From NCBI GenBank assembly GCA_018054805.1, contig JAGPIU010000033.1, positions 1 to 8,396 of the forward strand: a stretch of 8,396 nucleotides of DNA, in the 5' to 3' direction. Positions 1 to 6,704 of this stretch are shown here, piece after piece. This DNA is from Paludibacter sp. GTDB taxonomy: Bacteria > Bacteroidota > Bacteroidia > Bacteroidales > Paludibacteraceae. Each line of letters begins with the position of its first letter. The first letter of the stretch is position 1. Position numbers and translations under genes: made by a program. The notes beneath the pieces are model-generated. The model was not told the DNA's origin and did not search any database. It saw only the letters and a program-made list of their open reading frames with translations.

Positions 1-283
1 AAAGCATGTGAACGAACTTTTCGAACTCAGCGTGTCTGAGCGTAATATGTTTATGGACGATGTTTGCAAAGTGGCAGCAGCTATTCAGAAAGCTTTTGAA
101 CCCGCTAAAATAAATTACGGAGCTTATTCTGATAAGTTAGCGCATTTACATTTTCATATTGTGCCTAAATATGTCGATGGGCATACTTATGGCAGCACTT
201 TCGAAATGAATCCACAAAAAGTATATCTCACCGATGAGGAGTATAACGATATGATAGAGGCTGTGAAAGCCGGATTGGAATAA
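1..283 (+). CDS. HIT-family nucleotide hydrolase, 3' part only
   Basis: The reading frame is already open at the window's left edge (first full codon at base 2, reading K-H-V-N-E-L-F) and ends at TAA 281-283. The GTG at 8 is therefore an internal Val codon and the true start lies outside the window. The diagnostic feature is the histidine triad H-L-H-F-H-I-V-P encoded from base 143, matching the HIT pattern H-x-H-x-H-x-x. In this family the middle histidine is the nucleophile that attacks the alpha phosphate of a nucleotide conjugate such as Ap4A or AMP derivatives. The preceding S-D-K-L and the tail Y-L-T-D-E-E-Y-N-D-M-I fit bacterial HIT hydrolases. About 94 residues are visible; complete family members are usually 110-160, so the N-terminal strands of the fold are missing. 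The exact substrate cannot be read from the sequence. A terminator follows 21 bases after the stop codon, so this is the last gene of its transcript. Confidence 0.85.
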   Translation, partial: KHVNELFELSVSERNMFMDDVCKVAAAIQKAFEPAKINYGAYSDKLAHLHFHIVPKYVDGHTYGSTFEMNPQKVYLTDEEYNDMIEAVKAGLE

Positions 284-304
284 CCCGGTAGCCTTTGTAG
301 ATAG

Positions 305-357
305 GAAGCAAAGTTGTAGCGTCATTTATTGTACGGCAATTTTGCTTCTTTTTTTTT
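305..357 (+). terminator. Rho-independent terminator after the HIT gene
   Basis: The left arm GAAGCAAAGTTG (305-316) pairs with CAATTTTGCTTC (337-348), giving 12 pairs including one G-U. The 20-nt loop is followed directly by nine T residues (349-357). Stem, loop and T-tract are in the right order for the plus strand, 21 nt after the HIT stop codon. The loop is longer than in a textbook terminator, which slightly lowers certainty. Confidence 0.8.
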
Positions 358-564
358 GACACAATAGTTCACATAGAAATTTTCGAAGAATTAAAATGTT
401 TCGACCATATTAGCAAAAAAACATCTCCGATATTTTTGATCTGTGTGTAAAAATTCAGTATAACTACTGTAATTATAGTGCTTCAATATTCGTTGATAAT
501 AAGTTCTTAGCTTTTTTTATAAAAAACAATTTCACTTTTTCGACGATAAGCTTGTTTAAATTTA
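358..564. other. AT-rich intergenic stretch without a gene
   Basis: No credible coding sequence lies between the HIT terminator and the promoter of the methyltransferase gene. Short minus-strand open frames here run across the start of the methyltransferase gene and look like shadows. The stretch is rich in A and T runs, including a perfect 14-nt palindrome TTTTTTATAAAAAA at 513-526. A second -7 promoter match lies at 431-438 (listed separately). No tRNA-like or riboswitch-like fold was recognised by eye. Confidence 0.55.
431..438 (+). promoter_or_regulatory. Possible second Bacteroidota -7 element
   Basis: TATTTTTG matches the Bacteroidota sigma-ABfr -7 consensus TAnnTTTG exactly. No TTTG-like -33 box is seen at the expected distance; the nearest TTTC is about 28 nt upstream. 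If used, it would give a leader of roughly 150 nt before the methyltransferase ATG, or a short separate RNA. In DNA this AT-rich, a chance match is quite possible. Confidence 0.25.
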
Positions 565-572
565 TATTTTTG
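565..572 (+). promoter_or_regulatory. Bacteroidota -7 promoter element before the RsmF-like gene
   Basis: TATTTTTG is an exact match to the Bacteroidota -7 consensus TAnnTTTG and lies 24 nt before the ATG at 597. A TTTTTC run around 536-541, some 23 nt upstream, is only a weak counterpart of the TTTG -33 box. Transcription from here would begin near 579 and give a leader of about 18 nt. That would exclude the upstream in-frame TTG at 552 as a start codon. Confidence 0.55.
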
Positions 573-596
573 CAAATAAATAAGCCCGTACACAAA

Positions 597-1925
597 ATGG
601 AATTGCCACAGGAATTTAAGGAAACGACAGCGCGATTGTTGAACGATGAATTTCCATCCTTTATTGAAGCGCTCGAAACCACTGCGCCAACCAGCATCAG
701 GTACAATGATAAGTCGGAGCCCTTGCTTACAGGCAATCCTGTGCCCTGGTGTCAAAATGCAATTTATTTGCCCGAACGTCCGCTTTTTACTGCCGATCCG
801 CTTTTTCACGGTGGGGCTTATTACGTGCAGGAAGCCAGTTCAATGTTTTTGCAACAGGTAGTGCGCCGGTTTTTTCCGAATGCTGAGACTGTACTCGACC
901 TTTGTGCTGCTCCCGGAGGCAAATCTACATTGCTTGCCCAAACACTTCCGGGGAATTGTTTACTCGTAAGTAATGAAATTATTCGTTCGCGGGCTTATGT
1001 GCTGGCCGAGAATCTTACTAAGTGGGGACGCGAAAATACTTTAGTTAGCAACAACGATGCGACTGCTTTCGGAAAGTTAAGACATTTTTTCGATGCGATA
1101 GTGGTGGATGCTCCTTGTTCGGGTGAAGGCATGTTCCGTAAAGACAATGCTGCAATTGCCGAATGGTCGTCACAAAATGTAGAGCTTTGCGCTGCCCGTC
1201 AGAAGGATATTCTGACTGATGTGTGGGATGCGCTTAAACCCGGAGGATTTTTGGTGTACAGCACCTGTACTTACAATGAGCATGAAAATGAAGAAAATAT
1301 TAAATGGGCTGCCGAAACTTTCGATGCAGAAATAATACTGCCGGATACTGCGGAATTTCCTGAAATAATGCGTACAGAGGCCGGTTGCCGCTTTTATCCA
1401 CACAAAGTTGTGGGCGAAGGTTTTTTTATTTCGGTACTTCGTAAAAGCAATGATGAACCGTTTCGCCCCGTTTCAAAATTACAGACAAAAAAAGGCATGA
1501 AATTTGTTAAGTATTCAGAGTTGCCTTTTTTGCTTCACGAGCCTGAAAGCAGGTTTTATGTCAACGATAATAATTATGTTCGTGCTTATCCGAAGCCACA
1601 TTTCGACCGGTTTATGCATCTGAATGCAGTGCTTAACTGTATCGACAGTGGATTGCTTGTGGCCGAAATAAAAGGAAAAGATATAATTCCTTCGGCACAA
1701 CTGGCTTTGTCCAAAGCGCTTGATAAGAACAGCTGTGTATGTGCAGATGTCGATTGTGACACAGCTTTGGCTTTTTTGAAAAAGGAAAGCATTGTGCTCG
1801 ATGATTATCCCAAAGGCTATGTGTTGATATGTTTTCAGAATGTGGCATTGGGTTGGGTGAAAAACCTTGGAAACCGTAGCAATAACCTTTATCCGCAAAG
1901 CTGGAAAATACGAATGAATTTGTGA
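597..1925 (+). CDS. rsmF: RsmF-like 16S rRNA (cytosine-C5) methyltransferase, NOL1/NOP2/Sun family
   Basis: Predicted 442-aa enzyme that transfers a methyl group from S-adenosylmethionine to C5 of a cytosine in rRNA (16S C1407 in E. coli RsmF; the site here is inferred). An N-terminal region opens with M-E-L-P-Q-E-F. The segment G-G-A-Y-Y-V-Q-E-A-S-S-M lies at 72-83. The SAM-binding loop V-L-D-L-C-A-A-P-G-G-K-S is at 99-110. Motif IV D-A-P-C-S-G-E-G-M-F has Cys174, and motif VI S-T-C-T-Y-N has Cys224; the NSUN family uses such a cysteine pair for catalysis and product release. The C-terminal third, ending G-W-V-K-N-L-G-N-R and L-Y-P-Q-S-W-K-I-R, looks like the PUA-type RNA-binding domain of RsmF/YebU. 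The ATG at 597 is preferred over the in-frame TTG at 552 because a -7 promoter element lies between them and the 15 extra residues look unlike the family. It overlaps the next gene at TGATG. The family call is firm; RsmF rather than another subgroup is likely. Confidence 0.9.
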   Translation: MELPQEFKETTARLLNDEFPSFIEALETTAPTSIRYNDKSEPLLTGNPVPWCQNAIYLPERPLFTADPLFHGGAYYVQEASSMFLQQVVRRFFPNAETVLDLCAAPGGKSTLLAQTLPGNCLLVSNEIIRSRAYVLAENLTKWGRENTLVSNNDATAFGKLRHFFDAIVVDAPCSGEGMFRKDNAAIAEWSSQNVELCAARQKDILTDVWDALKPGGFLVYSTCTYNEHENEENIKWAAETFDAEIILPDTAEFPEIMRTEAGCRFYPHKVVGEGFFISVLRKSNDEPFRPVSKLQTKKGMKFVKYSELPFLLHEPESRFYVNDNNYVRAYPKPHFDRFMHLNAVLNCIDSGLLVAEIKGKDIIPSAQLALSKALDKNSCVCADVDCDTALAFLKKESIVLDDYPKGYVLICFQNVALGWVKNLGNRSNNLYPQSWKIRMNL

Positions 1926-2692
1926 TGGAAGCTAATAATAGAAAGTTGAAAATCAGTTTTCTGGGTACAGGTACTTCTACAGGCATTCCTCAGATAGCTT
2001 GCAAATGTAAGGTCTGCCAATCGACGGATAAACGTGATAAACGTCTCAGAGCTTCGGTGCTGATAGAGTGTGGCGAAGAGAAAATACTGATTGATGCAGG
2101 GCCCGACCTGAGAGCGCAACTGCTGGCTGCAGGCATTGTCAAACTTTCGGGAGTGCTGCTTACACACGAGCATTACGATCATGTGGGTGGTCTCGACGAT
2201 ATACGTCCGCTTGGCGAAATAGCTGTATATGCTGAAACGCGGGTGCTTCATCATATTCGTAAGGTAATGCCTTATTGCTTTGCCGAAAAATTATATCCCG
2301 GTGTGCCGCGAATTGTGTTGTGTCCGGTGGAGCTGGATGCTTTTAAAGTTGGAAGCGTGGAAGTGCAACCTATCCGGGTTTTTCATGCGAAATTGCCGGT
2401 TTTGGGTTACCGAATAGCGAATGCGGCTTATATTACCGATTTGAAAACAATTTCAGATAGTAGTATAGAACAACTTCGGGGGCTCGATGTTTTAGTGTTG
2501 AACGCACTTCGTATCGACCAACATATAGCGCATATTTCACTTTCGGAAGCCATTGAACTGGCTGAGAAAATAGGAGCGCGATGTACGTATTTTACGCATT
2601 TTAGTCACGATTTGGGACTGCATGCCGATGTACAGAAAATGTTACCCGAAAATATGTTCCTGTCGTGGGATGGATTAATGCTGGAAGTGTAG
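1925..2692 (+). CDS. PhnP-like metallo-beta-lactamase-fold hydrolase
   Basis: Predicted 255-aa soluble metallohydrolase. Visible metal ligands and motifs are F-L-G-T-G-T-S-T-G-I-P near the N-terminus, the signature H-E-H-Y-D-H at 81-86 (HxHxDH), His154 in V-F-H, Asp172 in Y-I-T-D-L-K, and a final T-H-F-S-H (His225). The cluster Cys26-x-Cys28-x-x-Cys31 resembles the structural zinc site of E. coli PhnP, a cyclic ribose-phosphate phosphodiesterase of phosphonate breakdown. No other phn gene is present, so the substrate is probably a different cyclic or linear phosphodiester; this is inference. The start ATG at 1925 shares one base with the TGA of the upstream methyltransferase gene, so the two are almost certainly co-transcribed and coupled. 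A GTG three bases earlier is also possible. Family membership is secure, while the reaction is not known. Confidence 0.85.
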   Translation: MEANNRKLKISFLGTGTSTGIPQIACKCKVCQSTDKRDKRLRASVLIECGEEKILIDAGPDLRAQLLAAGIVKLSGVLLTHEHYDHVGGLDDIRPLGEIAVYAETRVLHHIRKVMPYCFAEKLYPGVPRIVLCPVELDAFKVGSVEVQPIRVFHAKLPVLGYRIANAAYITDLKTISDSSIEQLRGLDVLVLNALRIDQHIAHISLSEAIELAEKIGARCTYFTHFSHDLGLHADVQKMLPENMFLSWDGLMLEV

Positions 2693-2726
2693 CGAAAGTT
2701 TTTTTATAAGAAATCTGAATTAAATT

Positions 2727-3785
2727 ATGATAACCCGAATGAAAATACTTAACGGTTCGAAAATTATGCTGATGGCTCTTGTGCTGTTGGCTTCTTCCTG
2801 TTCCTCACTGCTTTATACTTCGGTGGATATTCTGAAGCCAGCGCGCGTTACCTTCGATCCCAAAGATACCCGGTTGCTGATCGTAAATAACTCGATACCA
2901 CAGCCGGCCGATTATGGGTATCGTGTTCAGTATTTCAACGAAAAAGCTCAACTCGAGAGTGTAAATACCGATAGCCTTTCGTTGTTTGCTATTGAGTCTT
3001 TGGCCGAGAAACTGGCTGAGAAGGAGTTTTTTTCAACCATTACCATTCATGATCAGAGATTAAATAACAGCAATTACTTTTTTACCATTACTCATTTGCC
3101 TTTCGACACGGTAAATGCTCTTTGCGATCGTTTCGATTCGGATGTAATACTGTCGCTCGACCGTATCAAAGTAACCGATAAGATAGATGAGTATTTTCTG
3201 AATGATGAATATGTGTATTACAGCACGCTCGAAGCGCGTTATGAAAGCCGCTGGAGTGTATATGTGCCTGAGAAATCAACTTATCAGGCAATTAGCCTGC
3301 ACGATACCATATTTTGGGATGTTCGTTCGCCACAACGCCGACAGGGAGTTAAATCTTTGCCCGATCGCTACAATGCTCTGATTGACGGAGCGCTTTATGC
3401 CGGCAGCAATGCTGTAAATAAGTTTATTCCGTACTGGACAAAGGCCGACAGGTATTTTTTTACGGGAGGAAACAAAAAGCTAACTCAGGGAATGGATTCG
3501 GTGACAGTACGAAACTGGAAGGGAGCTCTTGAAGTTTGGTCAGCGATACTTGAAAGTAAAGTATCTGCTGCTACCAAGGCAAAAGTGAGTCATAATATTG
3601 CAGTTGTATACGAAATTCAGGGCGATATCGATAAAGCAGTTGAACAAACGGACAAAACGCTGGAGTTTCTTGAAAAATCGGCAATTGCAAATTCAAATAC
3701 TACTTTTACAATTGTGGCTTATTTCGATGAACTTCAAAAACGTAAACAGGAAGCTGAACTGCTCGATAAACAGTTAGGTGACTAA
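2727..3785 (+). CDS. Lipoprotein with TPR-like C-terminus, DUF6340-like, unknown function
   Basis: Predicted 352-aa envelope lipoprotein. A short basic N-terminus is followed by a hydrophobic stretch M-L-M-A-L-V-L-L and a lipobox-like L-A-S-S-C, giving lipidated Cys25. The residues after the Cys (S-S-L-L-Y) are not the acidic surface-export signal known in Bacteroidota, so a periplasm-facing anchor is more likely. After it comes a mixed alpha/beta region with R-L-L-I-V-N-N-S-I-P-Q-P (49-60). The C-terminus from about 264 to 315 is helical and TPR-like, including H-N-I-A-V-V-Y-E-I-Q-G-D and I-D-K-A-V. From memory this layout resembles the Bacteroidota family labelled DUF6340; no function is established. 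ATG 2727 is used; ATG 2739 would keep the same signal peptide. It starts 34 nt after the PhnP-like gene with no clear terminator between, so read-through is plausible. It converges with maf, 14 nt between stop codons. Confidence 0.8.
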   Translation: MITRMKILNGSKIMLMALVLLASSCSSLLYTSVDILKPARVTFDPKDTRLLIVNNSIPQPADYGYRVQYFNEKAQLESVNTDSLSLFAIESLAEKLAEKEFFSTITIHDQRLNNSNYFFTITHLPFDTVNALCDRFDSDVILSLDRIKVTDKIDEYFLNDEYVYYSTLEARYESRWSVYVPEKSTYQAISLHDTIFWDVRSPQRRQGVKSLPDRYNALIDGALYAGSNAVNKFIPYWTKADRYFFTGGNKKLTQGMDSVTVRNWKGALEVWSAILESKVSAATKAKVSHNIAVVYEIQGDIDKAVEQTDKTLEFLEKSAIANSNTTFTIVAYFDELQKRKQEAELLDKQLGD

Positions 3786-3799
3786 ACAGTTTGTGCTTT

Positions 3800-4390
3800 T
3801 TATTCAGCCCAACGTTTCAGTTCGTTGTAGAGTCGTTGCACTGGTAACCCCATTACGTTGAAGTATGAGCCATTGATGTGTTCTACTCCTACAAATCCTA
3901 TCCATTCCTGTACACCATATGAACCGGCTTTGTCATAAGGTTTGTAATTGTCAAGATAATAATCAATTTCAGCGTCGGTGAGGCGGGCGAAACGAACTTC
4001 CGAAATTACGTGGAAAACTCGTCGTTTGCGCAGGCTCGAAATGCAGACGCCTGTAATTACCTGATGTGTTTTTCCCGAAAGTTTAGTCAGCATTTGTCGC
4101 GCTTCAGCTTCGTTGGCCGGTTTGTTCATTACTCGCCCCTCATGCCAAACGATGGTGTCGGCAGTGATTAGTAATGTATTGTCCTGCATTATGCTACGAT
4201 AAGCGTTGGCTTTTTTCTCAGCCAGATACATCGGAATTTCCACACCCATCATACCATTCGGGTAACTTTCGTCCACATCAATCACTTCTATGCGGAAATC
4301 GATATCAAGTCCTTTCAGTAATTCGCGGCGACGTGGCGATTGCGACGCGAGAATAATGTCGTAATGTGCGATGTTTTTCAGCAAATTCAT
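3800..4390 (-). CDS. maf: Maf-family nucleoside triphosphate pyrophosphatase (dTTP/UTP type)
   Basis: Predicted 196-aa cytosolic enzyme that hydrolyses non-canonical or surplus nucleoside triphosphates to monophosphate and pyrophosphate. The Maf signature S-Q-S-P-R-R is at 16-21, close to the N-terminus. The catalytic-base segment I-T-A-D-T-I-V surrounds Asp78, G-K-T-H-Q-V-I-T-G-V is at 106-115, and Y-K-P-Y-D-K-A-G-S-Y-G-V-Q at 149-161. The lysine- and glutamine-bearing last motif is that of the YhdE-type dTTP/UTP subgroup rather than the YceF-type m7GTP subgroup. Length is normal for the family and nothing is missing. The ATG overlaps the upstream gene's TGA by four bases (ATGA, 4387-4390), so it is probably translated by coupling. 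It is the last gene of the minus-strand run. Its stop lies 14 nt from that of the convergent lipoprotein gene, with no strong terminator. Confidence 0.92.
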   Translation of the reverse strand: MNLLKNIAHYDIILASQSPRRRELLKGLDIDFRIEVIDVDESYPNGMMGVEIPMYLAEKKANAYRSIMQDNTLLITADTIVWHEGRVMNKPANEAEARQMLTKLSGKTHQVITGVCISSLRKRRVFHVISEVRFARLTDAEIDYYLDNYKPYDKAGSYGVQEWIGFVGVEHINGSYFNVMGLPVQRLYNELKRWAE

Positions 4391-4971
4391 AGTTCTCTAT
4401 TGTTGAATTGGTTTATTTTCTTGTAATTCGGAATTTTTATCGGCACAAAAATCCCCATTTCCAAATTGTAATATCGTATATCAAAAGGTTGAAAAAAGCT
4501 TTGTGGTGCATTGTATTCGTCACTCGAAAGTATCAGCGATGGGCCGGCCTTGATCCAGAACATGTCCAGCTTTAGTCCGATTTTCGGAGTAAAAGTAAGC
4601 TTTTGCCATGTGTTTCTGAAGTAATAAAAATAGGCATCCTGAGGTGGGACCGCAGTGTAGGTAAGCGCACCTTCGAAGCTAAAGTTGTTTGAGAGAATCA
4701 ATCCCGTGTGTACTCCGGCAGAAAAACGGTAATCAATAAATGTCCATGCAGACGCATGAATGCCAATAAATGCATCGTAGCCCGATTCTTTTGTGTCGAA
4801 ATAGCTAAAACTTATTTTTGGCGGATATAAAGCAGTATTATTTTCCCTTCCGATGCTCAGGGAAGTGCCCAGACTAAAGTGATGGTAAAAATCCCTGACT
4901 TCATGTGTGTTTACCTGACCGAAAAGATTTGCACGTATCAAGATGAATAAGCATAAAAGATACTTTTTCAT
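4387..4971 (-). CDS. Small exported beta-rich protein, unknown function
   Basis: I do not recognise this 194-aa protein. It begins with a typical signal peptide: M-K-K, then the hydrophobic Y-L-L-C-L-F-I-L-I, and a probable cleavage just before or after F-G-Q (about residue 19). The mature part has repeated short strands alternating aromatic and polar residues, such as K-I-S-F-S-Y-F, W-T-F-I-D-Y-R-F-S-A-G and Y-Y-N-L-E-M-G-I-F-V-P-I. The aromatic content is high, as in small outer-membrane beta-barrels, and about eight strands could fit. It does not end in the canonical C-terminal Phe/Trp barrel signal: the last residues are Q-F-N-N-R-E-L. An outer-membrane or periplasmic location is therefore inference. 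It lies 14 nt after the UbiA-like gene and overlaps maf by ATGA, so it is part of the same transcript, although no functional link with either neighbour is obvious. Confidence 0.75.
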   Translation of the reverse strand: MKKYLLCLFILIRANLFGQVNTHEVRDFYHHFSLGTSLSIGRENNTALYPPKISFSYFDTKESGYDAFIGIHASAWTFIDYRFSAGVHTGLILSNNFSFEGALTYTAVPPQDAYFYYFRNTWQKLTFTPKIGLKLDMFWIKAGPSLILSSDEYNAPQSFFQPFDIRYYNLEMGIFVPIKIPNYKKINQFNNREL

Positions 4972-4985
4972 AGCAAATAGATTTT

Positions 4986-5981
4986 TTACTGATTAGTATT
5001 TATCATAAATAGCCCGAAAATGCTTAACTGATAGGTTTTAGCCATTAGAAAATAAAAAATAAAGCCATACAATACGCCCACTCCCATTATTGACTTGGTG
5101 AGCAACGAAGCCTGATGCAGATTTTCACGATTTTTCGATCTGAAGAGCATAAAGGCTAAAACGAACAATGGAAGCGCTATTCCAAAAATAATATAACGCA
5201 GTGTAAGTGTTCCGTCGAAATGTATATAAAAATAATTAGCGGCAAACAAAGCTGCAATGGTAATAGCTATCAGGCTATAAATCAAAAGTTTTGTTTTTTC
5301 AATGCCCCACACAATCGGAATTGTACGGCATTCCATTTCCCGGTCGCCCTTTATATCTTCCATGTCTTTGATTATTTCTCTGATAAGAGTAAGTAAAAAC
5401 GAAAATACTGCAAATCCGGCAGTCCACGCATAAAGTTCGGAGGGTAGGGGAGTTTGAAAAAGCAAATCTCCATATTCATTTTCCAGTAGCTTTACTTCGT
5501 TGATGGCCACTATCAGTACAGTGAGCGCTGCTGCAAAGGATATGGTGATGTTTCCGGTCAGAAACTGACGTTTGTAACTGGCCGAATAAAACCAGAGTAA
5601 GCCCGGTACCACCACAAAAATAAATGCGAGCGTGTAACTTTGGCTGAAATGCGCTGAGGCAAGTCCGGCCACCACACCTGCACCCGTAAGTGCCTGATAA
5701 ATGCGCATGGCTACAGTTTTACTTACAGTTTTGTTTACTATCTGTTTTTCGGGGCGGTTAATGGCATCAATTTTTATATCGAAATAATCGTTGAGCACAT
5801 ATCCTCCGGCCGCAATAAGCATTGTGGAAAGTATTAGCAACCATGTGGCTAAATCAATTGGCGCAATTTCGAATCCGTATTTCTGCAGAACAGGCATCAG
5901 CACAGTCTGTCGGATGATTAGCTGCACAAATGCTATAAAAATCAGATTGTTGTAACGAATGAGGGTGAGGTATTTATACAT
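4986..5981 (-). CDS. UbiA-family membrane prenyltransferase (geranylgeranylglycerol-phosphate geranylgeranyltransferase-like)
   Basis: Predicted 331-aa integral membrane enzyme with about eight or nine hydrophobic helices. Both UbiA aspartate motifs are present. N-D-Y-F-D-I-K-I-D-A-I-N-R-P (64-77) is the first N-D-x-x-D-x-x-x-D site, which binds prenyl diphosphate through magnesium. D-M-E-D-I-K-G-D (206-213) is the second. The family moves an isoprenoid chain onto an aromatic ring or a glycerol-phosphate lipid in the inner membrane. In Bacteroidota, members of this shape that sit near maf are usually annotated as geranylgeranylglycerol-phosphate geranylgeranyltransferase; that substrate is carried over from archaeal homologues and is not proven here. 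MenA-type quinone synthesis is an alternative. The gene follows the pseudouridine synthase gene by 35 nt and precedes the beta-rich gene by 14 nt. No aspartate is missing, so an active enzyme is expected. Confidence 0.85.
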   Translation of the reverse strand: MYKYLTLIRYNNLIFIAFVQLIIRQTVLMPVLQKYGFEIAPIDLATWLLILSTMLIAAGGYVLNDYFDIKIDAINRPEKQIVNKTVSKTVAMRIYQALTGAGVVAGLASAHFSQSYTLAFIFVVVPGLLWFYSASYKRQFLTGNITISFAAALTVLIVAINEVKLLENEYGDLLFQTPLPSELYAWTAGFAVFSFLLTLIREIIKDMEDIKGDREMECRTIPIVWGIEKTKLLIYSLIAITIAALFAANYFYIHFDGTLTLRYIIFGIALPLFVLAFMLFRSKNRENLHQASLLTKSIMGVGVLYGFIFYFLMAKTYQLSIFGLFMINTNQ

Positions 5982-6016
5982 AATGTTTTTCAGTCATTTG
6001 TGAAACATTTCTACGC

Positions 6017-6688
6017 TCAGGGGGCCACGGCTTCCCACAGTTTATCGTCGGCCGGACAAGGTGCTGTAATCTGTATCAGCTGTTTCGATACCGGATGTAC
6101 AAATTCCACATATCGTGCGTGAAGGCTGATCCCTCCGTTGGGATTTGAACGCGGAAAACCGTATTTCAAATCGCCCTTTATCGGACAGCCCATTTTGGCT
6201 AACTGACAGCGAATCTGATGGTGGCGACCTGTTTCGAGCTGCACTTCGAGTAGAAAATAATTGTCGGAATGCGAAATAAGTTTGTAGCTCAGCGATGCTT
6301 TTTTTGCGTTGGGCACCATTTTGGTGTGCGCCACCGATTTGTTTTGCTTTTCATTACGCACCAGATAGTGTTCAAGACGACCTTCGGTTTCCGCAGGACG
6401 ATCTTTTACTATGGCCCAATAAGTTTTCTTCACCTCCTGATTGCGAAACATTTCGTTCAGTCGGGTAAGCGCCTTGCTGGTTTTGGCGAAAATAACCACA
6501 CCACTCACAGGTCGGTCGAGCCTGTGTGTGACTCCCAGAAATACTTCTCCGGGCTTATTGTATTTCTCTTTCAGATATTTTTTCAATGTTTCCGAAAGCG
6601 GTTCATCGCCTGTTTTGTCGCCCTGTACTATTTCAGAATTCGTTTTATTTACGGCTATTATGTGGTTGTCTTCGTAAAGTACAGTCAT
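6017..6688 (-). CDS. RluA-family pseudouridine synthase
   Basis: Predicted 223-aa enzyme that isomerises a specific uridine to pseudouridine in RNA. It opens with V-L-Y-E-D-N-H-I-I-A-V-N-K, the usual start of the RluA catalytic domain. It carries H-R-L-D-R-P-V-S-G at 55-63 with catalytic Asp58. The later motifs L-E-T-G-R-H-H-Q-I-R (151-160) and G-C-P-I-K-G-D-L-K-Y-G (167-177) are intact. There is no N-terminal S4 domain, so it is a short, catalytic-domain-only form like RluA or TruC rather than RluC/RluD. Whether the target is tRNA or 23S rRNA cannot be decided. The ATG at 6688 agrees with the family N-terminus. Upstream lies a 128-nt gap with a repeat array that separates it from rlmB; no clear promoter was found there, so it may rely on read-through. 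Downstream the UbiA-like gene follows after 35 nt. Confidence 0.9.
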   Translation of the reverse strand: MTVLYEDNHIIAVNKTNSEIVQGDKTGDEPLSETLKKYLKEKYNKPGEVFLGVTHRLDRPVSGVVIFAKTSKALTRLNEMFRNQEVKKTYWAIVKDRPAETEGRLEHYLVRNEKQNKSVAHTKMVPNAKKASLSYKLISHSDNYFLLEVQLETGRHHQIRCQLAKMGCPIKGDLKYGFPRSNPNGGISLHARYVEFVHPVSKQLIQITAPCPADDKLWEAVAP

Positions 6689-6704
6689 GGGTTAGTCTGT
6701 TTTT

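Noticed and set aside
8..10. GTG at 8 as start of a complete HIT protein
   Set aside because: The frame is open to the window edge and the preceding codons (K-H) fit the family, so the gene is cut by the window rather than starting here.
466..482. Small inverted repeat around TATAA and TTATA in the intergenic gap
   Set aside because: Only about five A/T pairs; expected by chance in DNA of this composition.
552..596. In-frame TTG at 552 as the start of the methyltransferase gene, adding 15 residues
   Set aside because: A consensus -7 promoter element (565-572) lies within this extension, the added residues are low-complexity and family N-termini begin near M-E-L-P.
2693..2726. Terminator between the PhnP-like gene and the lipoprotein gene, based on T7 at 2699-2705
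   Set aside because: Only a three-base stem (GCT/AGC) precedes the T run, too weak to count.
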